64,000 nt of DNA from Erythrocercus mccallii (GCA_013397435.1 VZRG01000034.1:670315-734314), one strand, 5' to 3'; positions 39,601-52,122 are shown, numbered from the stretch's first letter. Program-made: numbers and translations. The notes: generated by a model not told the origin, from the letters alone.

Positions 39601-42197
39601 GCATTTAGTTTTCCAAATACCTCTCCTCACAAACATATTGCAATAGTCCCTGTGTCTTGGCCAAATTCTAATGCAATTATTTCCTCTTTTTAACTACTTT
39701 CAACAATCTATGTTGTTGTCCATGGCTATATTTCACCCAAGATAAAAACATTTCATCGATGAATTGCATCACTGCTGTTACATCTGTTAACAAATACTAG
39801 ACTTAATATTTACTCAGGTAAAATTAAAAAGCTACTTGCAGGGAAATAATTAGGTAGCAGTACTATCCAAACTTATTTTCCTCCAGAGAAATGTGCAATA
39901 TGGAAAATAAAAAAATGTTGGCCAGTAGGGCTTAAGAATATGAACATTTTGAATATACTTGTGCTTTTGGAGCACAAGATGAAAAAAAAATTAATTCATA
40001 GCATAGCTATGTGACATTCCTGGGTTAAAGCAAGCCATGTTGAAGGACGAAGGGAAGCTGATAAATCGGGTTTTTTCTTTGGTTTTCCACCAGAGAAGAA
40101 TCAAGAAAGAAGCAGCTTAGACTGTAGGTCTGTCCTGAAGATCATTGGCAACTAACCTTATATTTGTTTGTGTACTTTCTTTCCAAAAAAGCTATTTTTT
40201 TTAATATAACCTTTTAATTGACTATTGATTCATAAAAAGGTGAATGTTTCAGACCACTATCATCCCCAGAAGCTGTCAAACAAATACTCTGGTTGTCAGC
40301 TCAGAATTCAGCCTTCATGCCACTAATGTGTTGAATGCTCAGGCTTACAACATTAATAATATCGCCTCAGGAAAATAAAAATTTCCAAGATTACCAGAAA
40401 CAACCAAACAATAAACTAACCCAAATATGAAGTAATGGTCTTATTTTCAGAAAAGCTGAAGGGTATGTACTTGTTCTGTACTGGGTATTTACTTCTAAAA
40501 ATATTTGTAACTTTCACAGAAAGTAAATCAGCTGTTAAGAGGCTATATGGAATCAGATCTGTTTAGACTTCTAGATCTTTTGATTTATGTTTCTCTTCCA
40601 ATCTTCAGTTAAAACTATTGTTTCATCTGTCTATATCTTAAAGCTGTATTCCCTCTGGTAAAATATTTTATCTTTATCATTTATTTCAGAAAATCTTTCT
40701 TTTATTTTTCATGATAAAGAAATTGTAGATTCTACTAAAGATGTTACATGTATCTTCAAGGCATATTGACATCAAGTCCCTTAAAATTACAATGACATAT
40801 CAAAATCTTCCCCACACAGTTATAGCTAGAGAATTTACAGATTAATTTACAGATTCTTTAAGGATATAAGCCTGTCCTCATAAGATAAGAGCCATGGAAA
40901 TTAACAAGTAGACATCAACTCTGTTCAGAAACTAAGTTTGATAGGTACATAGTACATATGAGCTGGAACACTTCAATAATGAAAACAAAAGCATCAGCAT
41001 TTCAACTGAAAAAAAGCTGATCTATTCCAGAGGTAAACATCCCAGTAGTTTTTTTCATCACGCAACTCTAATATCCCATGAAGGAACAAATTAGTGTTCT
41101 TAAATCATTCCTCCCCAGTGAATACTAAATACAGTGTTCAAGATTTATTGATTGCTAACATTCCACAGGGCAAGTATGCTGTTCAGTGTGCCCAGAAGTC
41201 TTAGTTTTGATTGATCCAGTCTGGGGGATGTATTGAAGCACACTGTAGATTTCTCTAGATTTGGCTATACACCCAACTTTCCTCTTGGTATTTGGAACAT
41301 AGCCTAAGTGCAGAAAGTACTTGCTTGACAGTCTAGACAGAGCCAATATCAGCGCTTTCTGAAAATAAACATAATTCTTTTATTTCCACTCAAATTTGCA
41401 AAGCTTTACAAAGAATTCCCAAGCATATGTACCAGGAGGAGATCACAGAAACCAGCTTTGATCTTGTAGGACAAGGTATATTGGAAGTTTATGTTAAAGT
41501 TGTGTTTCTTTTCTTGAAATTCCCAGTGGTCCTTTGGAATGGGTTACACAGGAAAGTGATAATTTCTTTATCACATGACAGCCTTTTCTCAATTATAAAC
41601 TTCTTTCCCAAAGATAAGCTGATATAGCTTGCATTTGATGTTTACTGGGTGAGTTTCTCATCTGAGTAACGCCATATCAAGGCAATGTTATTGCACAAGC
41701 CTCTTTGGCTTCAGGTTTATAATGGTACGAAGAAAGTGTTCAAGAGCTGTGGATACTCAGCAGTGATCATGGTCAAAATTTCAGTTTTTCTTGTTTCCTT
41801 TTCTTTCCATGACACTTAACTCTGCAGAATGCAATGTGGTCCAAGAACTTTGACCTTAAAAGAGACGCTTAAACATTGTGCTTTTTCAGAACCTGAAAGA
41901 GCTATTAACTGAGATAAAAATTGTCCTTTTGAACACCACACTTAACAAACGAAGCTGTTGTGATCATGGCTCAAGGCATATGTGGCACATTCAAGACTCT
42001 TCTCTGCTACTTGCATATTTTGAACCTGCACATGGACAGTAAAAAAATCCTCAGGAAATATCTCTCCCCTTTCCATTTACTGCATTTTAGTTTACTAATG
42101 TGGTTTACCATCATAGTTGAAATGCATCTTGGGGGTGCTTATCACAGTGTTGTTATGAATCAGATTATAAACCATTATCTCACAGCCCTACATATTT
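36694..42197. other. Unique AT-rich non-coding stretch
   Basis: About 5.5 kb with no gene, RNA or repeat family recognised. A 15-base phrase, 'tttctgtctgattcc', occurs twice about 110 bases apart (near 38691 and 38800). Open frames are all under 95 codons. Confidence 0.5.
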
Positions 42198-42297
42198 TCT
42201 GTTCCAACCTCACCAGTAAGGAGTCTGGGGTTGCACAATGAGTTGAGAGGGGACATAGCCGGGGCAGGTGACTCCAACAGACCCAAGATACCCAGGA
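42198..42297 (+). mobile_element. LTR fragment, same family as 31114 and 36096 copies
   Basis: About 100 bases matching the 5' third of the LTR at 36096: 'caccagtaaggagtctgggg' is followed by 'ttgcacaatgagttgag', 'ggggacatagccggggcagg' and 'gtgactccaacagaccc', in the same order as 36230-36310. The rest of the LTR is absent and a CR1 copy begins at once. Weaker similarity may reach left to about 42130. Confidence 0.7.
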
Positions 42298-42808
42298 ATT
42301 CCAGCTCCAGCTCTTGGCCCTGCACAGAACAACTCCAAGAGTCACACCATGTGACTGAGAGTATTGTCCAAATGCTTCTTGAACTCTGCCAGGCGTGGTG
42401 CTGTGTTCCCTTCCCCAGGGAGTCTGTTCCAGTGCCCAACCACCCTCCTGATGAAAAATCTCTTCTTAATATCCAACCTAAACCTCCCTTGCACAACTGC
42501 AGGTCATTCCCTCAGGTCCTGTCACTGATCACCACAAGGAAGAGATCAGTGTCTGCCCCTCCACTTCCCCTCACAAGGAAGTTGTGGCTGCAACGAGGTC
42601 TTCCCTCAGTCTCCTCTTCTCCGGGCTGGAGAGACCAAGTGACTTCAGCTGCTCCTCGTATGGCTTCCCCTCCAGAACCTTCACTATCCTCGTGGTCCCC
42701 CTTTGGGCAACCTCTAATATGTTTATATCCTTCTTATATCATTGTGCCCCAGACTGCACACAAGACTCAAGATAGGCCACACTACTGCTGAGTGGAGCAG
42801 TCACATGA
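42298..42808 (-). mobile_element. CR1 LINE 3' region, minus orientation, second subfamily
   Basis: Reverse complement of a CR1 3' portion different from the other copies here. Plus-strand anchors: 'gtccaaatgcttcttgaact' near 42367, 'gtgcccaaccaccctcctga' near 42433, 'atccaacctaaacctccctt' near 42470, 'tcttctccgggctggagag' near 42615, 'tatggcttcccctccagaac' near 42659 and 'cccagactgcacacaagact' near 42748. Read on the minus strand this is the end of the second open reading frame and the start of the 3' UTR. The 186-codon plus-strand frame at 42231-42791 is only its antisense. The 3' tail is lost where the LTR fragment abuts. Confidence 0.88.
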
Positions 42809-45302
42809 ATACGAAGAAGAAAGTCTTGAACACGAAGGGAGAACAGTTTTAGAAAAGACTGTTAGCATTCAAGGAAGAAGAATGTGCCTCGTCTAGAATG
42901 AGATACAAAGGGAAGGAAACCAAAAGAACCACACCAGTGAGCAGACACCATGAAACAGACTGAATAACAAATTATGAGCCTTCCCAAAAGATCAGAACTG
43001 ATCATGTACGGTGTAACAAAAGCCTAAATGCATTAGAAAATACTTGATTTCAGATCATTGATTTCAATACTAATAGAGCCTGCTGAATTTCAGATGTTTC
43101 TGATCTTGCCAACCTTTTAGTTGTTGGGTTTTTTTTCCATTTTCCAAGAGGGGATTGGGTCTTTAATGCAACTTCTTTCCCAATGTTTATTGCCGGACAC
43201 CCCAAAGCTGTAAAAAGTGCTTTTCCAATCAATGAAAATTTTGCTTCCTTGATGAAACAGAGTAATATTAGAAAATTAGCTTCAGGAGGGAAAGACTACA
43301 CAGAGAAATAGAAGAAAGCAAAATTGTCATGTTAAAAATTTACCATGGTGGTGGACCATTCTCTGTCTGACAATGAAAGGCAGTGAGCTCTGCAGAGGAC
43401 AATGAACAGGCTTAGTGTTCACATGAGAATATTTTCCACTAAATCACACATTATTGTATAGACCCTAGGTTTCATGAAGAAGCCTTTTATCCAAATGTTT
43501 CCCTGGTCCATTCTATTGTAATGTATTTAATCTAAATTATTTGTGGTACAAGAGAAATGCAGAACATTAGTCATGTTTCCTTTTAGTTTTCTTTGCAATT
43601 ATATGAAGCTTGCTTTTACTGTCTCACACACCACTGTAAATAAGTAAATTCACTGAAATAAGTGGAATTCACTGGAACAAGTTTGTATAAGTAAGTGAAG
43701 AATCAGATTCTTTATACTTTAATTCATTGTTCCTGCTTTCTTTCCTTTCCTACCTCCCATCATTATTTTAGTCCAGAGGTAACTAAGGTCAGCATATTTT
43801 GTTTGCAGCCTTGATCATGGTTACATCTTCTCTATATTTATAGAGAATGAGACAGATCAAAGAACTCTAAATCAGCCACAGAAATAGCTAAAGCTTGCTT
43901 AAACAACAGCTGAAAAACACTTTGCATGCACTGTTTGACCTAACCCCAACTCTGCCCTCATCATGGATGAAGAAATGCAGCTTTCTGGCTGAACAACAAA
44001 AGTAATGGAAACATTTACCAGCACAGAATATAATGATAGATGGCACACCATGCTAATTTATGAAACATCAGACTTCAAAAAATTCTCTTTCAACCAGAAA
44101 ACAAACATGAAAATTCTCAACTTGAAAAGAAACTTTCTTTCCCCAAGAAAATGCGGATGACAACTGAACATTGCTGTTTCATTTATCTAGAACCACTACC
44201 ACAACTCCAGAAATTCTGAAGTATTTGTAGATAGTAATGCCTTAAGGTCACTTTCTGTCTCAAGAACTGCTCTTATACACACACATAAGAAAACAAAACA
44301 ACTGTTCAGAGGAAATGTTTCCCCAGTATTTTGGACACAGTGAAACTAGCACATGGGGAAAATGGTGGGATCAGGTCAGGTCACAGTATGTTCATACACT
44401 GCATGTCAATAAGGTAATTTGCTAGTGCAAATAAATATTTGATTCATGTCACATTCAAGTATTTCAGAAACTGTCCCCTTATGCACTGTCATAAGTGAAA
44501 ACATGGAACCTTTGGAGGGCCTTGAGTCTATCGCAAATGCACACCCAAATTTTCTGAGGAGTATTCTTGGCTTTCAGGAATATTTCTGCAGGATACATCT
44601 CACAGGATATGCTTAATATCACATATAGACATTCTTCTCAAACCTTACTTATCCTTCTGCAGAGTATAACAACACAAGGATGAGATGACAGTGCTAATCA
44701 TGGATTTCCCTTATTTTTTCAGGCTGATATTATTTAAGATTTTAAAGAAATATCTGCCTCAGAGTAGAACATCTATAGTCTGTAAATCAAATCTAGATTT
44801 ACAATGAGGGTCTGAGAAGTGCAAGAGCCAAATAGATATTCTTTCCCAAAGAGATTTTCCAGGTGGTCAGATCCAAGTACATTTGCTGTTTAAAGTAATG
44901 AGTTAACATTTGTAAACCTACATCATCCAGCAGACAAATCAAAGACACTCTCCAGTGGTGAAAGCATTTGGCACTTTTCATAGGGATAGTTGAAATTCAG
45001 TGATTAGAGCAGGATTATTTTTGCTGTGTGCTTCATTACATATCTTCAGCACACGGAAAAGTAAGCTGAAAGCATCTCCAGTGATCTTGCATTCACCATG
45101 CACAGAAACTTCACTATTATTGCTTTTATTGCCAGCAAAATCACACTGTTGGATATATAACATATGTCTTGGCCTTGGGATCTGGGAAACAAGTTTAGGG
45201 AGTTTTCAAATGTAAAGGACTTAAAGTCTGTTTGCTTAGCATCTGAGTATAATCATGTAGTTAGGCTTCTCATTCAATTTGCAACTTTACCTATAACACT
45301 AT
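42809..45302. other. Unique AT-rich non-coding stretch
   Basis: No gene or repeat recognised; open frames are 60-71 codons and random-looking. Confidence 0.5.
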
Positions 45303-45621
45303 TGTTGTAGATATGTGTTAGGAATAATTTGTGCTGGAATATTTTATACTGTATATAAAGTTAACCTAGTTAAAAGTTTTTTCCTGTAAGCCCCATCCTC
45401 AAACAGCTGTCTCAAGGGAAGCCTCGAAACCTGGGAGGGGGACCTTCATTTGCATTCAAAAGCTGGGTGGGAGAGCTACAGCCTGCTCAGATAGCCGTGG
45501 CCAAGGACTCTCTATTCAAACTCAGTCTCTGCTGCTGAGGACTCTGACAAGAGACCACCATCTGCTTCTATCAATGGCTGAAGCACCCTTCCCAAAGATT
45601 CTTTTCAACAAGGCTACACAC

Positions 45622-45756
45622 CTTTCCAGCAGAACTAAAGGCCGGACCAGAGACCAATATTGGTCTATCAAGAACCATCTACTTCTTTTCAGCAGGACTG
45701 GAAAATCCTTTCAGCCAGACCGGAGACCAATATCAGTCAATCAAGAATACATCTAC
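45622..45756 (+). repeat. Imperfect direct repeat in the outer LTR
   Basis: Copy one runs about 45622-45682 and copy two about 45708-45756. The shared core 'agaccaatat' starts at 45651 and 45724 (73 bases apart), followed in both by a 'tcaagaa' and a 'catctac' segment. Duplicated segments in the U3 part of retroviral LTRs often hold enhancer elements; that role here is inference. Confidence 0.7.
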
Positions 45757-45876
45757 ACTATAACAGAACTTTGTCTTTCCATTGTAAGCCCTAGCCCGGG
45801 GCTACCACAAAGGGTGTAAAAACTGGACTACCAAAAGGCAATGTGTGGACAGAGAGGGGTTGGTTAGATTGACGTG

Positions 45877-46485
45877 TGTCCTGGTTTGGGACAAAATTAA
45901 GGGGGAGTTTCCAGAAGGAACTCCCTAGAAACCGACCTCCACAAACTCCTCCCCCCCCAACGGGTCCAGGAAGAATTTCCTCAGAGGGAAAAGTGGAAAA
46001 AACCTGTTTATTAGTAAGTATCCAAAAAAAGAACACTTCCCAACACAGAAAAAAAACAACCCAGATGACAAAAGTTGTTTTCACCAGGCCGAGGGAGAGA
46101 GCGTGAAGTCAGTCTCTGTGTGGGGGAAGGGCGCTGAAGCTTCTTTCACAGACTCCGGGGTCCCCTGGTTCTCGGATTCCCAAGGGTTGAGTTTGGAGCT
46201 GGTGCAATGTCTTTGGGGGAAGAGGGACGGGGTGGGGGGAAGGAAGGCGAAAAAGAACAAAAGCAAGGAAAAAGAAAAAAAGGCAGCCGAAAGCAGCAGC
46301 AGAAGCAGCGGTGGCGGAGCGAGCAAAAAGCCAGCAGCGAGCCAGAAAAAGAGAGTGAAAGTAAGAAACCAGCCCGCCGTCCCAGGAGCCCAGACGATGG
46401 CGGGGAGGGCCGCAGCTACTTAGACAAAACAAAGCATACTTCACAATGGGGATATAGGGCACAGTCACACAGTCACCCCATGACA
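45877..46485 (-). mobile_element. LTR inserted inside another LTR, minus orientation
   Basis: A 609-bp LTR. On the minus strand it starts TGTCATGGGG and ends CCAGGACA, with matching TGTC...GACA termini. The minus-strand poly-A signal AATAAA is at 46007-46012. It is flanked by ACGTG (45872-45876) and ACTTG (46486-46490), a 4/5 match fitting a 5-bp target duplication. It is much richer in G and C than the surroundings, with a purine-rich block at 46200-46370 that creates several open frames on both strands (46103-46423, 46109-46504, 46207-46521); none is a gene. I recognise the sequence as a common songbird LTR type, but do not assert a family name. Confidence 0.8.
46215..46239 (+). other. G-quadruplex-type motif inside the inner LTR
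   Basis: Four G runs of 5, 3, 4 and 6 with loops of 4, 2 and 1 bases. This satisfies the usual G3+N1-7 rule on the plus strand, which is the antisense strand of the LTR. Confidence 0.75.
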
Positions 46486-46635
46486 ACTTGTCTCTCTGTT
46501 CCACCAGTGCCAGTTTCCTAGGCCCGGCACTCTGTCGGTTTCGTTCGCGGTTTTTCTTTTTCTCAAATTATTTTGTGAATAATAAAATTCTTTTGATATT
46601 AATTGGATTGGCGATGATTCATCTATAACAATTAT

Positions 46636-48225
46636 GAAGAAAAACAGTTTCTGTTTCTTATCTGGTTTACTTGTCTTCTGTGCAATATTTTATATTCAGA
46701 GAATATCCATCTGATGATAGAATATTAAATGCCTTTTTTTGTAAGAGTTTTTAGGATACACGTGAATATGACACAAGATTAAAAAAAAAAGTAGTTAAAG
46801 AAAACAGCTCTAAATGAAAACGAACCTGTCTTACTAATTTATAAGACAGAGTCTGCTAGAAACACAGAAATCTTAAATCTCACTTTCAGGCCTTGGATCT
46901 TATTTCATTGCAGTAGAGCACCCAAATTTGTTTGATTATAGTTAGCTTGGTTTTATGTACCAGAAAGGAAACGTCAGGCAAGTACTATAAACAAAATATG
47001 AAATTTTCTGGGTTTGGGTTGGCTTGTTTTGGTGGGATTTTTTTGGTTGATTGGCTAGATGGTTTTGGTGGGGTTTTTTTGCCAAAGTAAAGCTCTTTCT
47101 TCACAGACCCACCTAAACAGAAAATCATGAAACCTTTCTTTTCTGCCCACAATGTCTTAATTCCCTGCCAAATTCTGACACTCAATTTCAATTCTATTTG
47201 CATTTGTCCCTTAGCAAAAGTATGTTTATTTTGTGTGGACAATCACCAAACTTGTGAAGTGTGATACGCCTACATATTCATCCATCAGCAAAAATGCATA
47301 AATCACACTTTTAATGTCAAAATTTTATAAAAACAAGGCTGTGTTTTGTTTGAGTCATGTCCTTAAAATCCACTGCCTGCTTAAAGAGGTAAGACTCTGG
47401 TTCTTGTTATCATATCACCATCTAGAATGGGAAGAAGTGGCAGGAGACACAGATTCTGATTTTTTTCTTCTTCAAACATTGCTACACCACTCTATGTGTG
47501 AAGCCACATTAGAACTGGCCTGCTTTACCAGGGGCAGTTTTTAGGGAAAAATGCCTTTATCATGGGATATCTGTCATGTTGATCATGTTAATATGTGAGG
47601 ACACTCGAAGTGGCCAAACACCAAAAAAATTCAATTATTAGTTAAAATCAAAATATTTGAAAATTTCCAATCAAGATCCTGGAAAAGATTATCGACTGAC
47701 TGCAAAAAAACTGCTATTGGTTAGGATTTTCAACAACGGTAGGATTCCATTCTGAAAAGTACCAAGAATCAAAGAAAATATTCTCATTCACTTCACATTT
47801 TGGATGCAAGCAATGAATGCAACTTTACGGCCTGCTCTGTAACAGGATAGACTGAACAAGTAAAATGGCTCTAAAGCATTCAGAAATTATACAGATTTGC
47901 ACTGCTCCTCCTCTTCTGTACAGTACTCTGTCATATACCCATTCATGAGCTAAATATGGCATGGTATATACAGAAATTCAGGAAAATTAAGAGAGCACAT
48001 TAAAACACTTATTTTTCACAATACAGGTCATAATTCGTCAGTCTATTCTCAGTTTTAAGCACCTGTGTATCATTTAAAACAGAAATATTTCAGCAAACTA
48101 AACAGAAGATATTTCTGTGCCATAAATTTTCGCCTAAAGGAGCTGCAATGTTCTTCTACCAAAATATACTTAGGTTGAGCTTTTCCCAGAATATAACTTT
48201 TATATTGTTTTTCTTTCTTTAAGGA
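46636..48225. other. Unique non-coding stretch
   Basis: No gene recognised. A GT-rich low-complexity patch (47008-47083) contains two copies of a 'ttttggtggg' plus T-run unit. Confidence 0.5.
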
Positions 48226-48826
48226 CCTCTACTGGGCTGCATCCAAAGCAGAGTGGCCAGCAGGATAAGGGAGGTGATTCTGCCTCTCTACTCCTCTCTG
48301 GTGAGACCCTACCTACAGTGCTGTATCCAGCTCTGAGGCTCCCAGCAGAGGAAGGACGTGGACCTGTTAAAGTGACTTCAGAAGACAACCATAAAGATGA
48401 TCAGAGGAATGGAAGATCTCTCCTATGAAGAAATGCTGGGCAAATTGGGATTGTTCAGCCTGGAAAAGTAAAGGACTTGGGGTGGCCTAATTGTGGCCTG
48501 CCAGTACCTGACTTTAAGAAAGATGGGAGAGACATTTTACAAGAGCATGTAATGACAGAACAAGGAGAAATGGATTTAAACGGAAAGAGGGTAGGTTTAG
48601 ATTAGCTATCAGGAAGAAATTTTTTACTGTGAGGGTGGTAAAGCACTGGAAAAGGTCACCCAGAGAAGCTGTGGATTCTCCATCCCAGGAAGTGTTCAAG
48701 AACATGTTGGATGAGGCTCTGGGCAATATGGTCTAGTGTGTCCTTGCCCACAGCATGGAGGTTGGAATTAGGTGATCTTTAAGGTCCCTTCCAATCCAAG
48801 CCATTATATGGTTCTTACTCTATGAC
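48226..48826 (+). mobile_element. CR1 LINE 3' region
   Basis: A 600-bp CR1 copy in plus orientation. It covers the end of the second open reading frame ('gtgattctgcctctctactc' near 48272, 'gatgatcagaggaatgga' near 48396, 'ttgttcagcctggaaaagta' near 48450) and the complete 3' UTR ('aggtttagattagctatcag' near 48593, 'actgtgagggtggtaaagca' near 48627, 'aaggtcccttccaatcc' near 48781). The tail near 48800-48826 contains degenerate ATTCTATG octamers. Stops within the coding part (for example after 'ggaaaag') show it is dead. It is 5'-truncated, as normal for CR1. Frames within, such as 48514-48726 minus, are shadows. Confidence 0.92.
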
Positions 48827-51800
48827 AGAATTGTTTTCCTTTCTCTGAGGAACTATAGATGTTTAGTGAATTAATTCAATAGCTTTAAGGAATAAAAAAA
48901 ACAATCCTCAGTTTTCTCTTGCTGGCATTTTGCAATGTGGTTGAATGCCACATTGCATACATCACATATTGCCCTCAGAGTGCCAGAAGGTATGGAGATA
49001 TCTTCCATTTTGTGTGCCTGAAGACTGTAACTATTTCCCCCTGGTGTAGATGTAGAATTTCTCACTCTTTCAGTTGTTAAAAGAAATTCTTTTATGTGCA
49101 ATCTCACTACCTCTTCTGCGCCCTATAGTAGGATTTAGTTCTACCATGACTTAAGGCTTGAATTTACCAAGTTTCTTGCAAAGTATTTTTTGTGGCTGGC
49201 CAAGGCTTCTGCCAGCAGCCCATCAGAACATCATGATAAATGGTACAGACCTATCTGATTTGAGACATTTTTAATTTACCTTTGCACTCATGGGAAACTG
49301 GAAATAATATTTAACACAGAGGTTTCATCAGTAGTTTGTTCATAGTTTGTTTTTCAGACATACATTAAATACCGCAGTGTCGAGGTGGTGATGTAAATTA
49401 CTAAATAGATAACTTTTAGCACTTTAGTCTGCATGTTTGTTTAAAAGCAAACTGTACACCTTTCCCAAAAGACATACCAGCAGCTTGGTGTCTGACAGCA
49501 AGTAAAACAGATTATATGCAAATCCAGAAATGTGCTACTCTGGCTTTAATCCTCTTTTGTTTGTGATATGCAGCTGCAGTTTTAGGCAATATGACGCAGA
49601 AAATGGGCCATGCCTGGTTTGGTAACAACAATAAAATGTTTGAAAAATATTTATGGTAAATTATTCAAGTGTTCTTCTACCATCAAATGTTCAGAACATT
49701 AACATATTTCAAATGTTAAATAGTTGCAAATACTTGGAATATAAAATCATTCATTAAAGAAAGTGACTGAGGTCATCTGAATGTTATTAATTATGGGATG
49801 GATATAGTGAAATGCATCTTCACGTGATTATTCTTCAGTTATTTGCCATAACCCTGAGTAGGGTTAAGCACTTTCAGTTTACTGAAAGCTGAAGCACAGC
49901 AAGTCGATTCCTGGAGTTGTTTGCAGGAGAGTCTGTTCTGATTAGACCGCGTGCTTTCTCTAGACTTGCCTGCACAAGGACTTATTCAATATTGCTTGCA
50001 AGAATGTCAGAAATACTGAAATAAACCCAACTGCAACATTTTTCAAAAATTATGTTTGAAATACTATGTGTTCTCATGATAACTAAACTTTACATATGGA
50101 TCTATAAAGACAACTTAAAACAATTGCTACATATAAAAGTCTTGTTTCTCAGGTCTCTACCTTGTAAAAGATGTATGGCCAAGACAGGAGCAGCAGGTCA
50201 GACAAGGTCCACCCTAACATATTTACGTACACAAAGAAAGTTAATTCCTGCCTTTTTCTTCCAGCACTTGCATCCTTCCTGTAGACTGGGCTAAGCATCT
50301 GGGAAACAGTTCCAAATGAAGCCTCCTAAGGTTTCTCAGGCCATCTGATGGCCAGTACAGGAGGTTCCACTCTTTCCACACTGTCATTCATTCCACCAGC
50401 TAACAGTACAAAGCAGCCATCCACCTGCACAGGCAGGAGGAAGAACTGACCCAAATGGGACAAGCTGGCATGATCTCTCAGCATTTTGATGCATTCATGC
50501 TCCTTCCTGAGATCTAATCACAAGGAAGGGAAATGGGCCTTTCATCTCTCAAGAAAAATTTTCTGGGATGGAGGTTAAATTCTGATGTGAGTGCTAGTTG
50601 ATGGGGGTCAACAGGTTGATATGTCACTGGAGCTTTCTCCTTTAACATTTTCATCTCTATCTTGTTCTATACTTGCTTTCAATACTTACAACAGGACTGT
50701 CAGACTTTTACTAGTTTGAGGGAGGGACTATATGTTTCTTTTCATTCCTTTACTCCATTTACTTACTCAATTTTCTCAGTTATTACTCAGTTTGGCTGTG
50801 AGTTTCTACTGTTATTTCCTCCTACAGAAAACTGTAGGACTGCAGACTAAAGTGAAATGGGACAACCCCTTCAGTCCAAATAAGAAAGCCTCAGAGGTAT
50901 TATTTTTCAAATTTCAAGACTTTTCAATCAGTTTAATAATTTCAGATTCAATTACATCAACCCACTCTTTGTAATGGTGGTAGTCATAAAGTGAAGAAGA
51001 ACTCTGAAAGGCTCTGAAATATTCCTGAAAGACCCCAAAGTCCATGTAGTCCACCTTCACAAGCGGTTTGGTATCAATTCTGCTGATACACATGCAGCAG
51101 ACAAATGTAGAACCCAAATATCAACATTCTTCCATGGATGAAAGAATTTTGTACTGTAAAAGTGCTTATGCAGCCCATACTCACAGTCTAGGTAAAAGTC
51201 TCCTTATGACAACTGTGTATGAAGCAAATTGAAAATATACATTGTAATTGAACAAGTCTTGTACCGATGCTGAATGACAAAAATGGCAATGGAGCAATGA
51301 ATTGTGGGAGGGGTTTCATCTTGCACTTTTATGAAAAGTTTGAGTAAAAGCTCTTGGGTATATCTGGAAATATTGAAACAACTTTGAGTTTTATTTGAGG
51401 AGGAAAATCTCCAGAGAAAGTGTCACATATATCAGTGAGACAATATAGCAGGACCAGGATGCTTACATTTTATTTTCACATTGAAGGCACCTGATGCAAT
51501 CCAACCTATACTGACATTTTTAAAAGTTGCCAACACATGATAAAACTCCAGACAAATCCAGTGCAAATTTCTTATATCTTGCTGCTTGGTCATTAGTTAT
51601 GGAAACACATGGGCTTCTCCTTTGTATGCAACTGTTGTGGGACACTGTTCCTAGGTTTTGCCTTGAGTCTTGGTATGGGTAATGAAATAAGGTATCCAAA
51701 GAATAATTAATATTTATTAAGTACTCCAAAATGATTTGTATGAAAGTTGTGAAGACTCTTGAATAACTCAAAGCAAGATTTTCATGGAAAATATTTTTGG

Positions 51801-52059
51801 CAGTAGTGATGACATAATTGCTTTTTTCTGAGTTGGAGTACTTAACGAAAAACTTCCAGTAAAATTCAGGTAATGATATGTTCCAAACTACCCTCATAGT
51901 TCAATTGAGAAAAGTCATGATTATCTGACCAGAAACACAGGCCATGTACAAATAAGCTAAGAATGCTGGAAATGGAATCTGATACAGCTGTAGTGTCTGT
52001 TACAGCAACAGAGCAGAGCATACAGTGAAGCTGTATTCTATGCTGTAGGTAGTTATGCA
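48827..52059. other. Unique AT-rich non-coding stretch
   Basis: No gene or repeat family recognised. The minus frame 51520-51897 (125 codons) and plus frame 50052-50294 show no domain, signal peptide or conserved motif that I can name. Confidence 0.5.
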
Positions 52060-52122
52060 AGGAAAAAGGAGTTGGACTCTGTGATTCTTATGTATCCCTT
52101 CCAAGTTGAGGTATTCTATGTG
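52060..52122 (+). mobile_element. Short CR1 3' tail
   Basis: About 60 bases matching the extreme 3' end of CR1: 'ggagttggactctgtgattc' followed by 'cccttccaagttgaggta' and one ATTCTATG octamer at about 52112-52119. This ending differs from that of the copies at 27105 and 48226 and belongs to the subfamily with a 'ggagttggactc' end. Nothing upstream is recognisable as CR1. Confidence 0.75.

Larger units (their letters stand above)
45303..46630 (+). mobile_element. Solo LTR, plus orientation, split by a second LTR
   Basis: Outer LTR of about 714 bp once the insertion at 45877-46485 is removed. It begins TGTTGTAGAT and ends ATCTATAACA, inverted termini that pair at 9 of 10 positions. The flanking pentamers are ACTAT (45298-45302) and ATTAT (46631-46635), one mismatch. 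A poly-A signal AATAAA lies at 46581-46586, 44 bases before the end. A TATATAAAG box occurs early (45352-45360) but is probably not the promoter given its position. The left part contains an imperfect 73-bp-period direct repeat (45622-45756). The family was not named. That it is an LTR is supported by termini, poly-A signal and the clean split by another element. Confidence 0.7.

Noticed and set aside
42231..42791. 186-codon plus-strand open frame
   Set aside because: It is the antisense of a CR1 copy and part of an LTR fragment; no independent protein similarity is seen.
46103..46521. Several overlapping open frames of 81-131 codons rich in Lys, Ser and Gly or in Leu and Phe
   Set aside because: All lie inside the inner LTR; their composition follows its purine-rich block.
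51520..51897. 125-codon minus-strand open frame in unique DNA
   Set aside because: No domain, signal peptide or repeat origin recognised; length is compatible with chance in 64 kb, and no splice or promoter support was seen.
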